Shown: positions 26,806-36,203, numbered from the stretch's first letter. The stretch: 64,000 nt of DNA from Flavobacterium aquidurense (GCF_001404985.1 NZ_JRLF01000015.1:744001-808000); one strand, 5' to 3'. Made by a program: numbers and translations. The notes: a model not told the origin generated them from the letters alone.

Positions 26806-29028
26806 ATGATAGAAATAGATATTGAAAAAGAAAATAAAGCAATTGCCCAAGAGTATAAAGAATTACTTCGCATCAGTTATCAGACTTTAAGTCCTACTGA
26901 TAAAAAATTAATCCGGAAAGCATTTGATGTTGCAGTAGACGCACATAAAGAACAAAGACGTAAATCTGGTGAAGCGTATATCTTTCATCCTATTGCAGTT
27001 GCAAAAATTGTAGCTTCTGAAATAGGTTTAGGAGCAACCTCTATTGCTGCGGCTTTATTGCATGATGTTGTTGAAGACACTCCAATAACTGTCGAAGATA
27101 TCGAACGATTATTCAACCCAAAAGTGGCTCAGTTAGTTGAAGGATTAACAAAAATTTCCCTGGTTCAAAAAGATCTGAATGCCTCCATGCAGGCAGAAAA
27201 TTTTAGAAAAATGATTCTTACACTGAACGATGATGTTCGTGTAATACTGATTAAACTGGCAGATCGCTTGCATAATATGCAAACCATGGATTCGATGGCA
27301 GAATACAAACAAACTAAAATTGCCTCGGAAACGCTTTATATTTATGCTCCCCTCGCCCACCGTTTAGGACTTTACAATATTAAAACTAAACTCGAAGACC
27401 TAGGTTTAAAATATACAGAACCCGCTGTTTACAATGATATTGTAAGCAAAATAAGAGAAACAAAAGAAGAACAAGATGCTTACATCAAAGACATTTCGGA
27501 TGTATTGAAGAAATCTTTAGATAATGAAGGCATTGATTACATTATAAAAGGGCGCCCGAAATCTATTTATTCGATTCGCCGAAAAATGCGTGCTCAAAAT
27601 GTGAGTTTCGATGAAGTTTATGACAAATTCGCTTTAAGAATAGTTTATAAATCAGATCCACACGATGAGAAATTTGTCGCCTGGAAAATTTATTCTATTG
27701 TAACAGATCATTACAGACCAAGCCCAAGCCGTTTGCGTGACTGGATTTCATCTCCCAAATCAACCGGGTATGAAGCTTTGCATATTACTGTTATGGGACC
27801 AAAAGGCCGATGGGTTGAAGTACAGGTTCGAAGCGAGCGTATGGATGAAATTGCAGAGAAAGGATATGCCGCACATTATAAATACAAAAATGGGGCGACA
27901 GAAGAAAGCGGTTTAGATGTCTGGCTGAATTTACTTCGTGAAGCACTTGAAAATCAGGAAACCAATGCGGTTGACTTTGTAGAAGATTTTAAAATGAATT
28001 TATATTCTAAAGAAATCTTCGTATTTACTCCAAAAGGGGAAATAAAATCTCTGCCAAAAGGCGCCACTTCACTTGATTTTGCGTTTAGCATTCACTCAGA
28101 AATTGGAATAAAAACCAGAGGAACACGTGTAAACGGACGTTTGGTTCCGCTAAATCATGAACTAAAAAGTGGCGATCAGGTCGAAGTTATAACTTCCGCA
28201 AATCAAAAACCAACCGTAAACTGGTTAGAATATGTAACAACTTCAAGAGCTAAAAATAAGATCAAAAACGTTCTTAATGAGAACACCAAAAAAATTGCTG
28301 AAGAAGGAAAAGAATTACTTACCAGAAAACTTCGCCATTTAAAAATAACTATCAGCGAACAAGTCATCAATGAATTGGTCAACTTTTTTAAACTAAAAAC
28401 AAGTTTAGATCTATTTTACAGAGTTGGTATTGGCGCTATAGAAAATCAGCAATTAAAAGATTATGCAGCCCAAAAAGGCAATACGTTTATCAATTTCTTT
28501 AAAAATAAAATCAAAAGAAATAAAGATACAACAGCCGCTGATGATATTCACAAACCCGTTATCAGCAGTAATTATGATATGCTGGTTTTTGGAACTGAGC
28601 ATGATAAATTAGATTACAAACTTTCGCCTTGCTGTAATCCGATTCCGGGTGATGATGTTTTTGGTTTTGTAACTATAAACGAAGGAATTAAAGTTCATAA
28701 AAAAGATTGTCCAAACGCTATCGGAATGCAATCAAATTATGCTTACAGAATTATGAGCGCCAAATGGATAGACTCTTCTCAGGAAGAATTCAAAGCCATT
28801 ATAAACATAACCGGAATGGATGTTTTGGGACTTACAAATCAATTGACAAGAGTTATTTCGAACAACATGAGCGTGAATATTCAAAGTATTTCGTTAAGCA
28901 CAGATGCCGGAATTTTTCATGGTCAGATTGCAGTAATTGTTCAAAACAATACTATTTTGAAAAAAATGATCAATGCTATCAAAAAAATTGACGGAGTTGA
29001 TAAAGTTACAAGAGAATACAGAACATAA
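26806..29028 (+). CDS. spoT: RelA/SpoT-family bifunctional (p)ppGpp enzyme
   Basis: 740 residues from the ATG at 26806; a TTG 15 bp upstream in frame is less likely. The HD hydrolase domain is shown by HDVVEDTP (His86, Asp87), the synthetase domain by GRPKSIYSIRRKM (from Gly249), followed by TGS (about 390-450), a Cys-rich stretch CCNPIPGDD (from Cys609) and a C-terminal ACT domain. Both hydrolase and synthetase motifs are complete, so it likely makes and degrades (p)ppGpp. The alarmone inhibits PurA and GuaB in other bacteria, and both genes lie nearby. Confidence 0.95.
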   Translation: MIEIDIEKENKAIAQEYKELLRISYQTLSPTDKKLIRKAFDVAVDAHKEQRRKSGEAYIFHPIAVAKIVASEIGLGATSIAAALLHDVVEDTPITVEDIERLFNPKVAQLVEGLTKISLVQKDLNASMQAENFRKMILTLNDDVRVILIKLADRLHNMQTMDSMAEYKQTKIASETLYIYAPLAHRLGLYNIKTKLEDLGLKYTEPAVYNDIVSKIRETKEEQDAYIKDISDVLKKSLDNEGIDYIIKGRPKSIYSIRRKMRAQNVSFDEVYDKFALRIVYKSDPHDEKFVAWKIYSIVTDHYRPSPSRLRDWISSPKSTGYEALHITVMGPKGRWVEVQVRSERMDEIAEKGYAAHYKYKNGATEESGLDVWLNLLREALENQETNAVDFVEDFKMNLYSKEIFVFTPKGEIKSLPKGATSLDFAFSIHSEIGIKTRGTRVNGRLVPLNHELKSGDQVEVITSANQKPTVNWLEYVTTSRAKNKIKNVLNENTKKIAEEGKELLTRKLRHLKITISEQVINELVNFFKLKTSLDLFYRVGIGAIENQQLKDYAAQKGNTFINFFKNKIKRNKDTTAADDIHKPVISSNYDMLVFGTEHDKLDYKLSPCCNPIPGDDVFGFVTINEGIKVHKKDCPNAIGMQSNYAYRIMSAKWIDSSQEEFKAIINITGMDVLGLTNQLTRVISNNMSVNIQSISLSTDAGIFHGQIAVIVQNNTILKKMINAIKKIDGVDKVTREYRT

Positions 29029-29116
29029 ATCAGTCGAAGTTTAAAGCTTTAAAGTCAAAAAAAGAACACTATATCGTGACTATTTTGCTTAAATTATTGA
29101 TATAAATATTTTTTTC

Positions 29117-29665
29117 ATGAAAAGCATTTCCTTAGAAATAGAAATCCCTAAAGTAAATTTTGGCGAAAACGGAGAACTTTCAATTGTTGCTTCTGAATCT
29201 TCGTCAAAAGATGATTTTGATTTTTTTCAGGGAAAATCAGTTATTCGGAACAAAAAATTAAAAAAGAGGTTTGCAAATTGTACCGAATGGCTTGAGTTTT
29301 CTTCTACTCAGGAAATGTACAAGATTTTAAACGGAATTGGCAATATTGATAATTTCCTGGCCACTTTTGACGGTGAACCTTTTGAAGGAATGACCGTTCG
29401 ATTGTTTAACCCTGCAACAAGATTGTGGAGTATTTATTGGGCAGATTCAAATACAGGAACTTTAGACAGACCTGTAATTGGCTCTTTTGAAAACAAGGTG
29501 GGACATTTTTTCTCTAAAGATATTTTTGAAGACAAAGATGTTTTACAAGTTTTTCGATGGGATGCCAGAGACGAAAACAATCCTGTATGGAGCCAGGCCA
29601 TGTCTGATGACAACGGAAAAACCTGGGAATGGAATTGGTACATGTATATGACAAAAACGAAGTAA
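29117..29665 (+). CDS. DUF1579-like protein
   Basis: 182 residues without signal peptide. Landmarks of this lipocalin-like family are FDFFQGKSVIRNKKLKKRF, CTEWLEF, GMTVRLFNPATRLWSIYW and SDDNGKTWEWNWYM. Such proteins form a small beta barrel whose ligand and function are unknown. It is transcribed in line with spoT (88 bp gap) but probably has its own promoter. Confidence 0.7.
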   Translation: MKSISLEIEIPKVNFGENGELSIVASESSSKDDFDFFQGKSVIRNKKLKKRFANCTEWLEFSSTQEMYKILNGIGNIDNFLATFDGEPFEGMTVRLFNPATRLWSIYWADSNTGTLDRPVIGSFENKVGHFFSKDIFEDKDVLQVFRWDARDENNPVWSQAMSDDNGKTWEWNWYMYMTKTK

Positions 29666-29708
29666 AAAAATGTTAGTTTTATCATAAATAAAAATAATTA
29701 TGTTAATT

Positions 29709-29782
29709 AAGTTCCTTGGAACTTATTAAAATTTAATGCTGTAAATGCCTGTATTTGATGCATTACAAAGAATCAAATACAG
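29709..29782. promoter_or_regulatory. Two inverted repeats upstream of the Fur-family gene
   Basis: AAGTTCC-TT-GGAACTT (29709-29724) and CTGTATTTGAT / ATCAAATACAG (29749-29759 and 29772-29782, 12 nt loop). The second has no T-run, so it is not a typical terminator. They may be operators or the 3' structure of the DUF1579-like transcript. Confidence 0.4.
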
Positions 29783-29835
29783 ACCTTAACGTTAAACTTT
29801 AAACCCGAAACTTTTATTCATTAAAAATAAAAAAT

Positions 29836-29843
29836 TATCTTTG
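29836..29843 (+). promoter_or_regulatory. Putative -7 box of the Fur-family gene, near-leaderless
   Basis: TATCTTTG fits TAnnTTTG and ends 6 bp before the ATG at 29850, so transcription would begin at or very near the start codon. This also argues against the TTG at 29841 as start. Confidence 0.5.
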
Positions 29844-29849
29844 CCGGAT

Positions 29850-30308
29850 ATGACACTCATTTCAACTGACAACACTAAGAATCAAGAAATTGTAAAAAAT
29901 GTTTTTACAATGTATCTTGAGCAAAAAGGGCATCGCAAAACTCCTGAGCGTTATGCTATACTTCAGGAAATTTACGATAGCGAAGAGCATTTTGACATAG
30001 AAAACTTATATATCAAAATGAAAAACAAGAACTATCGTGTTAGTAGAGCTACATTATACAACACGATCGAGTTATTGCTAGACTGCGCTTTGGTTAGAAA
30101 ACATCAATTTGGACAAAATCAGGCTTACTACGAAAAATCATATTTTGATAAACAGCATGATCACATTATCATGACTGATTCTGGTGAAGTAATAGAATTT
30201 TGCGATCCAAGAATTCAAACCATCAAAAAAACAATCGAAGAAATATTTGATATCGAAATTACGAATCATTCACTTTATTTCTACGGAAACAAAAAACAAA
30301 AGCAATAA
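29850..30308 (+). CDS. Fur-family transcriptional regulator
   Basis: 152 residues from the ATG at 29850. The winged-helix part (about 15-90) has KTPERYAILQEIYDSEEHFD and YRVSRATLYNTIELLLDCAL, typical of Fur recognition helices. The dimerisation part has the His/Asp pattern DKQHDHIIMTDSGEVIEF that binds the regulatory metal. The CxxC pairs of the structural zinc site are missing: only two cysteines (LLDCALV, EFCDPR) remain. Which metal or stress it senses is uncertain (Fur, PerR or Zur-like). Two inverted repeats lie upstream. Confidence 0.88.
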   Translation: MTLISTDNTKNQEIVKNVFTMYLEQKGHRKTPERYAILQEIYDSEEHFDIENLYIKMKNKNYRVSRATLYNTIELLLDCALVRKHQFGQNQAYYEKSYFDKQHDHIIMTDSGEVIEFCDPRIQTIKKTIEEIFDIEITNHSLYFYGNKKQKQ

Positions 30309-30403
30309 TCCTCAAAAGGCATTATTTAAAAATAAAAAAAAAGAAAATTAACTACATTAATCAGTAGGGCAACTCAAATTGCCCCAACGCAAATTAAAAC
30401 AGA

Positions 30404-31675
30404 ATGACCGTAGATTTATTACTAGGATTACAATGGGGAGATGAAGGTAAAGGGAAAATTGTTGACGTTCTTACCTCTAATTATGATATTATTGCACGTT
30501 TTCAAGGAGGACCAAACGCAGGACATACATTAGAATTTGACGGAATCAAACATGTACTTAGAACCATTCCTTCTGGAATTTTTCATAAAAATTCAATAAA
30601 CATCATTGGTAATGGTGTTGTAATAGATCCGGTAGTTTTTCAAAAAGAAATTGAAGGTTTGGAGAAATTTAACCTTGACATCAAAAGCAAATTGATCATT
30701 TCAAGAAAAGCACATTTAATTTTACCAACTCACCGTTTACTGGATGCAGCATCTGAGGCATCAAAAGGAAAAGCAAAAATTGGTTCTACCCTAAAAGGAA
30801 TTGGACCAACTTATATGGACAAAACCGGTAGAAACGGTTTACGTGTTGGTGATATCGAATTAGAAGATTTTAAAGAGCGTTACAGAGCATTGGCAGACAA
30901 ACATGAAGCTATGATTGCTTTTTATGACGTAGCGATTCAATATAATTTAGCAGAGCTTGAAAAAGAATTTTTTGAAGCTATCGAAGAATTAAAAAAATTA
31001 GACTTTATTGACAGTGAAGAATATATGTACCAAGCTCAAAAAGCTGGTAAATCTATTTTATGCGAAGGAGCTCAGGGATCATTATTAGATGTTGATTTTG
31101 GAACTTATCCTTTCGTAACTTCTTCAAATACTACTGCCGCCGGAGCTTGTACAGGTTTAGGAATTGCTCCTAACAAAATCAAGGAAGTATACGGAATTTT
31201 CAAAGCTTATGTAACTCGTGTTGGTAGCGGACCTTTCCCAACGGAACTTTTTGACGAAGTTGGTGCAACAATGGCAAGAGTTGGTAACGAATTTGGATCT
31301 GTTACAGGAAGACAAAGACGTTGTGGATGGTTAGATCTTGTAGCTTTAAAATATGCAGTTCAGGTAAACGGTGTTACACAATTAATGATGATGAAAGGTG
31401 ACGTTCTTTCAGGATTTGAAACTTTAAAAGTTTGTACAGAGTACAACTACAAAGGACAAAACATTTCTCACTTTCCTTATAACATCGAGCCGGAAAACGT
31501 AACTCCTGTTTATAAAGAATTTAAAGGATGGCAAGCTGATTTAACAGGATTGACAACTTACGATCAATTACCTATCGAGCTAAAAGAATATATTGAGTTT
31601 ATTGAAGAAGAAGTTGGAGTGCCAATTAAGATTGTTTCTGTTGGACCGGACAGAAAACAAACAATAACAAAATAA
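30404..31675 (+). CDS. purA: Adenylosuccinate synthetase
   Basis: 423 residues, normal length. It joins IMP and aspartate with GTP to give adenylosuccinate, the first step from IMP to AMP. The N-terminal signature GLQWGDEGKGKIVDVL contains the catalytic Asp and the phosphate-binding loop, and further conserved stretches are GPNAGHT, GSTLKGIGPTYMDK and VTGRQRRCGWLDLVALKYAV. It ends at a strong terminator (31684-31711). It lies 95 bp after the Fur-family gene. Confidence 0.98.
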   Translation: MTVDLLLGLQWGDEGKGKIVDVLTSNYDIIARFQGGPNAGHTLEFDGIKHVLRTIPSGIFHKNSINIIGNGVVIDPVVFQKEIEGLEKFNLDIKSKLIISRKAHLILPTHRLLDAASEASKGKAKIGSTLKGIGPTYMDKTGRNGLRVGDIELEDFKERYRALADKHEAMIAFYDVAIQYNLAELEKEFFEAIEELKKLDFIDSEEYMYQAQKAGKSILCEGAQGSLLDVDFGTYPFVTSSNTTAAGACTGLGIAPNKIKEVYGIFKAYVTRVGSGPFPTELFDEVGATMARVGNEFGSVTGRQRRCGWLDLVALKYAVQVNGVTQLMMMKGDVLSGFETLKVCTEYNYKGQNISHFPYNIEPENVTPVYKEFKGWQADLTGLTTYDQLPIELKEYIEFIEEEVGVPIKIVSVGPDRKQTITK

Positions 31676-31683
31676 CACCTCTA

Positions 31684-31711
31684 AACGCTCTGATAACCAG
31701 AGCGTTTTTTT
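31684..31711 (+). terminator. Rho-independent terminator of purA
   Basis: Nine-base stem AACGCTCTG / CAGAGCGTT with a five-base loop, followed by a run of T. Textbook form. Confidence 0.92.
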
Positions 31712-31730
31712 ATACAAAACATTTCTAATC

Positions 31731-32312
31731 ATGAGAAATCCAGAAATTAAAGTTACGGAAACAAAATTGCTTTCAGACAATTGGTATATACTAAACAAAG
31801 TAACTTTTGATTATCAAAAGAAAGATGGTAAAGTAGAATCTCATATTCGTGAAGTCTACGACCGTGGCAATGGAGCTGCTATTTTACTATACAACTCCTC
31901 TAAAAAAACGGTAATCCTAACTAGACAATTTAGACTGCCTACTTATCTTAACGGAAATAAAACCGGAATGATGATCGAGGTTTGTGCAGGACTTTTGGAT
32001 CAGGACAATGCAGAGGATGCTGTTATTCGTGAAACTGAAGAAGAAACAGGTTATCGTCTAAAAAAAGTCGAAAAAGTTATAGAAACTTATATGTCTCCGG
32101 GTTCTGTCACAGAGATTTTATATCTTTTTGTTGGCGAATACGATGAAACGATGAAAGTAAATGATGGTGGAGGATTAGATGCTGAACAAGAAAACATTGA
32201 AGTGCTTGAATATACTTTTGATGAAGCATATTCTATGATTGAATCCGGTGAAATTACAGATGCTAAAACTATTTTATTATTGCAACATGCTAAAATAAAA
32301 AACCTTATTTAG
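31731..32312 (+). CDS. nudK: NUDIX hydrolase, GDP-mannose pyrophosphatase type
   Basis: 193 residues. The NUDIX box is seen as GLLDQDNAEDAVIRETEEET, with the REtxEE core, and a proline/glycine-rich MSPGSVTEILYLFVGEY after it, which fits the NudK/ADP-sugar group. The N-terminal strand part LLSDNWYILNKVTFDYQ matches NudK-type enzymes. It hydrolyses nucleotide sugars such as GDP-mannose; substrate preference is inferred. It starts 20 bp after the purA terminator and is probably expressed alone. Confidence 0.85.
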   Translation: MRNPEIKVTETKLLSDNWYILNKVTFDYQKKDGKVESHIREVYDRGNGAAILLYNSSKKTVILTRQFRLPTYLNGNKTGMMIEVCAGLLDQDNAEDAVIRETEEETGYRLKKVEKVIETYMSPGSVTEILYLFVGEYDETMKVNDGGGLDAEQENIEVLEYTFDEAYSMIESGEITDAKTILLLQHAKIKNLI

Positions 32313-32405
32313 GATTATTATTTATTTTTGATAAAGACTGATTAAATTTTCAACACCCCAAATTTTAAATAATTTTATTGAAGAATAATAAGCAAAACAA
32401 ATATT

Positions 32406-32456
32406 ATGTCTTACACAGAACTCGAACATATCTTGAAATTAATTGATACAAAATAG
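32406..32456 (+). CDS. Possible 16-residue leader ORF
   Basis: ATG at 32406 opens a 16-codon frame (MSYTELEHILKLIDTK) ending in TAG one base before the ATG of the hydrolase at 32458. It could be a leader peptide coupled to the hydrolase, a remnant of a longer gene, or chance. Confidence 0.2.
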   Translation: MSYTELEHILKLIDTK

Positions 32457-32457
32457 A

Positions 32458-33399
32458 ATGAAGGTTTTTAAAAATCGGAGAAATTTTATCCTAATAGTAG
32501 CCATTATTTTTATAATAATTAATATTATAGCTTTTATTCATGCTTATAAATTCACTCATTTTGCAGAAAATGGATCAATAAAAACTAAGAGCCCCGAAAG
32601 ATTATCTTCGTTTGAAAAAACCAAAACTTTAATTTTTGGGGTCAATAATCCCAAACCAAAAAACACAAAGTTTCCGCTTCAAAAATATCAAACCATAAAA
32701 CTAAAAAGTAACAAAAAAATTGAATGTTGGTTAATTAAAAACCAAAAATCAAAAGGAACAATTATTCTGTTTCATGGTTATGGCGCCGAAAAATCTTCAA
32801 TGATAGATAAATCAAATGAATTTATAAAACTCGGCTTCAGTACTATACTTGTTGATTTTATGGGAAGTGGTAATTCAGAAGGAAATCAAACTACAATTGG
32901 CTACAAAGAAGCTCAGGAAGTAAAGAGCGTATTTGATTATTTAACTCAATCAGGAGAAAAAAATATCTATTTATTTGGTACTTCAATGGGTGCTGTAGCA
33001 ATCATGAAATCCATTACCGATTATAAAATAAAACCAAAAGGGATAATCATTGAATGTCCGTTTGGTTCCATGTACGAAACAGTTTGTGCGAGATTTAATA
33101 AAATGAACGTACCAAACTTTCCAATGGCTGGAATTTTAGTTTTTTGGGGCGGCATTCAAAACGGATTTTGGGGATTTAGTCATAATCCAGCAACATTTGC
33201 AAAAAATATAACTTGCCCCACTCTATTATTATATGGAGAAAAAGACAAAAGTGTAACCAGAAAAGAAACCGATGAAATTTACAGTAATTTAAATGGATAT
33301 AAAAAACTAGTCATTTATAAAAATACGGGACATGAAAACTACCTGATAAAAAACAAAATAGAATGGACTAAGAATGTTTCTGATTTTTTAACAAAATGA
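32458..33399 (+). CDS. Membrane-anchored alpha/beta hydrolase (S33-like)
   Basis: 313 residues from the ATG at 32458; an in-frame TTG at 32443 is rejected. An N-terminal membrane helix (about 8-27) is followed by an alpha/beta-hydrolase domain: oxyanion strand ILFHGYGAEKSS, nucleophile elbow FGTSMGAVA, acid YGEKDKSVT, and histidine NTGHENY. It is probably an esterase or acyl hydrolase facing the periplasm; substrate unknown. Confidence 0.82.
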   Translation: MKVFKNRRNFILIVAIIFIIINIIAFIHAYKFTHFAENGSIKTKSPERLSSFEKTKTLIFGVNNPKPKNTKFPLQKYQTIKLKSNKKIECWLIKNQKSKGTIILFHGYGAEKSSMIDKSNEFIKLGFSTILVDFMGSGNSEGNQTTIGYKEAQEVKSVFDYLTQSGEKNIYLFGTSMGAVAIMKSITDYKIKPKGIIIECPFGSMYETVCARFNKMNVPNFPMAGILVFWGGIQNGFWGFSHNPATFAKNITCPTLLLYGEKDKSVTRKETDEIYSNLNGYKKLVIYKNTGHENYLIKNKIEWTKNVSDFLTK

Positions 33400-33481
33400 G
33401 AATCAAACAAACAATTCAAAAAATTGTGTAAGTTCCGTTAGCTACTATTAAAATAACTTTACAGTAATAAAAAACCAGTTT

Positions 33482-34366
33482 ATGAAAAAGTTATATTACA
33501 CATCCAATATCTTATTACTATTAGTATTAGTATTATTAGGTTCATGCAAAAAAAGTGAATCAACTGAAGTAAAAAAAGAGGCAAAACCAAAGAAAACTAT
33601 CGAATATAAAAAGCCACAATCAGTTTCTTATAAATTTGAGAAAACAAAAGAATGGTTGAAAACAAATGAAGCTGACAGCAGTAAACTTAAAATTGCTTAT
33701 GCTCTAAACAGAACTGATAAAGCAAATTTCGCAAAAATGGATTCAGTAATAATTCCTGGTGATTTTACAGGAGATATTGTTTATTATCTTCCGTTTCCTT
33801 TGCATGTTAGTGCTTTAGAAGAAGTTTCAAAAGTTATTATTTTCTCTTATCCTGCTCAGGCATTTGCTGCTTACGAAAATGGAGAATTAGTATATACAGG
33901 ACCTACAAATATGGGTAGAAAAAAAGATCCAACTCCAACCGGATTATTTTTTACCAATTGGAAAGCCGAAAAAACAACCAGTACATTTAATGATGAGTGG
34001 GACTTAAAATGGAATTTTAATATTGAGAACAAACTTGGTGTTGGTTTTCATGAATATGAATTACCAGGATATCCTGCATCACATTCTTGCTTACGATTAC
34101 AAGAAAACGACGCTAAATATTTGTACAAATTTGCTGATGAATGGATCTTAAAAGATAAAGAAAACGTAAAAGTAAAAGGAACTCCGGTTATTGTTTTTGG
34201 AAGTTATCCGTTTGGTGAACCAAAACCTTGGTATGCATTAGTCAAAGATCCAAAAGCTCTGGATATTTCAGAATCTGATCTGGAAACTCAGATACAACCT
34301 TTTATCCAAAAGATATTAGAGAATCAAAAAGTTAGGGAAACAGAAAAACAAACTGCTTCACTTTAA
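33482..34366 (+). CDS. L,D-transpeptidase (YkuD-fold) lipoprotein
   Basis: 294 residues. The signal ends in LLGSC, with lipid on Cys22. The catalytic region is GVGFHEYELPGYPASHSCLR, with His190, His201, Cys203 and Arg205 in the family pattern HxxxxxxxxxxSHxCxR. L,D-transpeptidases form 3-3 peptidoglycan cross-links or attach proteins to the wall. A lysine-rich linker (about 23-50) lets the domain reach the wall. Monocistronic, followed by a strong terminator. Confidence 0.9.
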   Translation: MKKLYYTSNILLLLVLVLLGSCKKSESTEVKKEAKPKKTIEYKKPQSVSYKFEKTKEWLKTNEADSSKLKIAYALNRTDKANFAKMDSVIIPGDFTGDIVYYLPFPLHVSALEEVSKVIIFSYPAQAFAAYENGELVYTGPTNMGRKKDPTPTGLFFTNWKAEKTTSTFNDEWDLKWNFNIENKLGVGFHEYELPGYPASHSCLRLQENDAKYLYKFADEWILKDKENVKVKGTPVIVFGSYPFGEPKPWYALVKDPKALDISESDLETQIQPFIQKILENQKVRETEKQTASL

Positions 34367-34443
34367 AATATAATCTAAAGAAAAAACTGCTAATAAGTTT
34401 TGACGAATTATATTAGTAGTTTTTTTAGATTTAAAATAAAACA

Positions 34444-34480
34444 AAAGGCATAAGATCAAGCATCTTATGCCTTTGTTTTA
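34444..34480. terminator. Terminator of the L,D-transpeptidase gene
   Basis: Stem AAAGGCATAAGAT / ATCTTATGCCTTT (13 bp) with a five-base loop and T-rich tail. The left flank is A-rich, so it may work in both directions. Its stem is nearly the same as the one at 35751-35783. Confidence 0.9.
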
Positions 34481-34541
34481 TTTATAGTAAAGTCAGTTAT
34501 TTTTTTATATTTTTAATTCCATAACTTTTCCTATAAAAATA

Positions 34542-35735
34542 ATGAAACCATTACTTCTATTAGTCTTCATACTTTTCTTTTTTACAGCAAAATTGTATTC
34601 TCAAACTAAAAAAGAAATCTATCAGTTTTCTCAGGATATAGAGCACAAAATCGAAAAAGATACTGTAAAATGGAAATATCAAACTGGAGCAACTGCTTAT
34701 TCTATTAGCGGGTACTATAAAAAAGCACTTGAAACATGGGATAAAAATGGTGCCAGAATACCGGCAATAACAAAGGAAGATAGTTTATACTTTAAAAATT
34801 TTCATCCTGAAAATGCAGTAGATTATATTGTTAGCAGATCCAAAACTGAAAAAGTTATTATGATTAACGAAGCCCATAATAATGCCAGACATAGGATATT
34901 TACCACTTCAATACTTCAAGGACTATATAATAACGGTTTTCGTTTTTTAGGCATTGAAGCTCTAAATGATTCCTTGATAAATACAAGAAAATTTCCCGTT
35001 TTAGAAAGCGGATTTTATACTCAGGAACCTCAATTTGGTAATTTGATTGATGAGGCTATCAAAATTGGTTTTACCGTATTTGGTTATGAGGACTTTTCAA
35101 ACTCTAACATTACGGGAAAAGAAAGAGAAATTAAACAAGCTCAAAATATTACTAAATGGATAGAAAAAAATCCTGATGGTAAATTTTTAATTCATTGTGG
35201 ATATGACCATATTATTGAGGGAATACCGGGAATAAAATCCTGGGAAAAAGCTATGGCAGGCAGATTAACTAAATTTACAGGAATAAATCCGTTTACAATT
35301 GATCAAATTCAATATTCTGAAAGAGGCAACAGCAAATTGAATCAGCCTTATATAGAAATGTTAAATTTAAATTATCCTGCAATTCTAGTAGATTCTAATG
35401 ATAAAACATTTAATGGTGCGATAGATAATCCTAAAAGAATTGACTGTTCAATAATACATCCCATTACTAAATATGATAATGGAAGACCGGATTGGATGAC
35501 TTTATCAGGAAAAAGAAAGATTTACAATATTTCAAATTCTAAAATAACGGAGTTTCCAGCTTTAGTTATCGCTTACCGAATTAATGAATTTGAAAAAGAT
35601 GGAATACCTGCGGATGTTATCGAAATTTTAGATAATAAAAATAAAGGTCATTTAATACTAAACAAAGGCAAATACAAGATTGTCATTAAAAATAAAGATT
35701 ACAAAGTAACAAATGAATATACTATAAAAATCTAA
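34542..35735 (+). CDS. Secreted protein with ChaN/erythromycin-esterase-like layout
   Basis: 397 residues, signal peptide 1-20 (ends LYSQ). The central part has KVIMINEAHNNARHRIF, GFRFLGIEALND and FLIHCGYDHIIEG. The acidic-histidine motif EAHN resembles the metal-binding region of ChaN/EreA-like folds that carry an ExH motif (loose resemblance). The C-terminal part is beta-rich. Function unknown. It is flanked on both sides by almost identical terminators, so it forms its own transcription unit. Confidence 0.6.
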   Translation: MKPLLLLVFILFFFTAKLYSQTKKEIYQFSQDIEHKIEKDTVKWKYQTGATAYSISGYYKKALETWDKNGARIPAITKEDSLYFKNFHPENAVDYIVSRSKTEKVIMINEAHNNARHRIFTTSILQGLYNNGFRFLGIEALNDSLINTRKFPVLESGFYTQEPQFGNLIDEAIKIGFTVFGYEDFSNSNITGKEREIKQAQNITKWIEKNPDGKFLIHCGYDHIIEGIPGIKSWEKAMAGRLTKFTGINPFTIDQIQYSERGNSKLNQPYIEMLNLNYPAILVDSNDKTFNGAIDNPKRIDCSIIHPITKYDNGRPDWMTLSGKRKIYNISNSKITEFPALVIAYRINEFEKDGIPADVIEILDNKNKGHLILNKGKYKIVIKNKDYKVTNEYTIKI

Positions 35736-35750
35736 ATTTTATAAAATTAA

Positions 35751-35790
35751 AAAAGGCATAAGAAACTAAATCTTATGCCTTTTGTTTTAT
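35751..35790. terminator. Bidirectional terminator between convergent genes
   Basis: Stem AAAAGGCATAAGA / TCTTATGCCTTTT (13 bp), seven-base loop, A-rich left and T-rich right flank. It serves the secreted-protein gene and the minus-strand gene ending at 35805. Confidence 0.9.
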
Positions 35791-35804
35791 TATTGATATC
35801 ATTT

Positions 35805-36197
35805 TCAACTAATCAGTATTTCAACTTCATCTAATTGAATTTGCTTCCGTTTTACTCCGTATAGTTTTTTTAATAAATTAAAAATACTAAAAGGATTAGC
35901 ACCAATCATGGAATAAAACACAGTCAGATCTTCATAATTATGAACTGAAATTCTATATTTTGATTTATCAGTGACCTGAAAACTAAAAAATTTCACTGCT
36001 CTTTTTCCATTTTTATAATCCCTTACTTTTAAGCTTTTTTCTCTTAAAAGTATTGCTTCATTGGTTTTTAAATCCAGAATTTCGATAAAAAAATCATCAT
36101 TTACCTGAACATCAAAACCACCCAAAACAAAAATATCATAAAAACCATAATACAAATCAACTTCAAGAATGTCTTTTAACTTGAACTGTAAATTCAT
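35805..36197 (-). CDS. Hypothetical protein downstream of guaB
   Basis: 130 residues, not recognised. It has no signal or membrane helix and alternating strand-like segments (FKLKDILEVDLYYGFYDIFV, FFIEILDLKTNEAILLREKS), suggesting a small beta-sandwich. It begins 6 bp after the guaB stop on the same strand, so it is likely cotranscribed. No link to purine metabolism is evident beyond position. Confidence 0.65.
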   Translation of the reverse strand: MNLQFKLKDILEVDLYYGFYDIFVLGGFDVQVNDDFFIEILDLKTNEAILLREKSLKVRDYKNGKRAVKFFSFQVTDKSKYRISVHNYEDLTVFYSMIGANPFSIFNLLKKLYGVKRKQIQLDEVEILIS

Positions 36198-36203
36198 ATT
36201 GGA

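Noticed and set aside
29749..29782. Terminator of the DUF1579-like gene
   Set aside because: Perfect 11 bp stem but no T-run after it, so it is kept as a possible operator instead.
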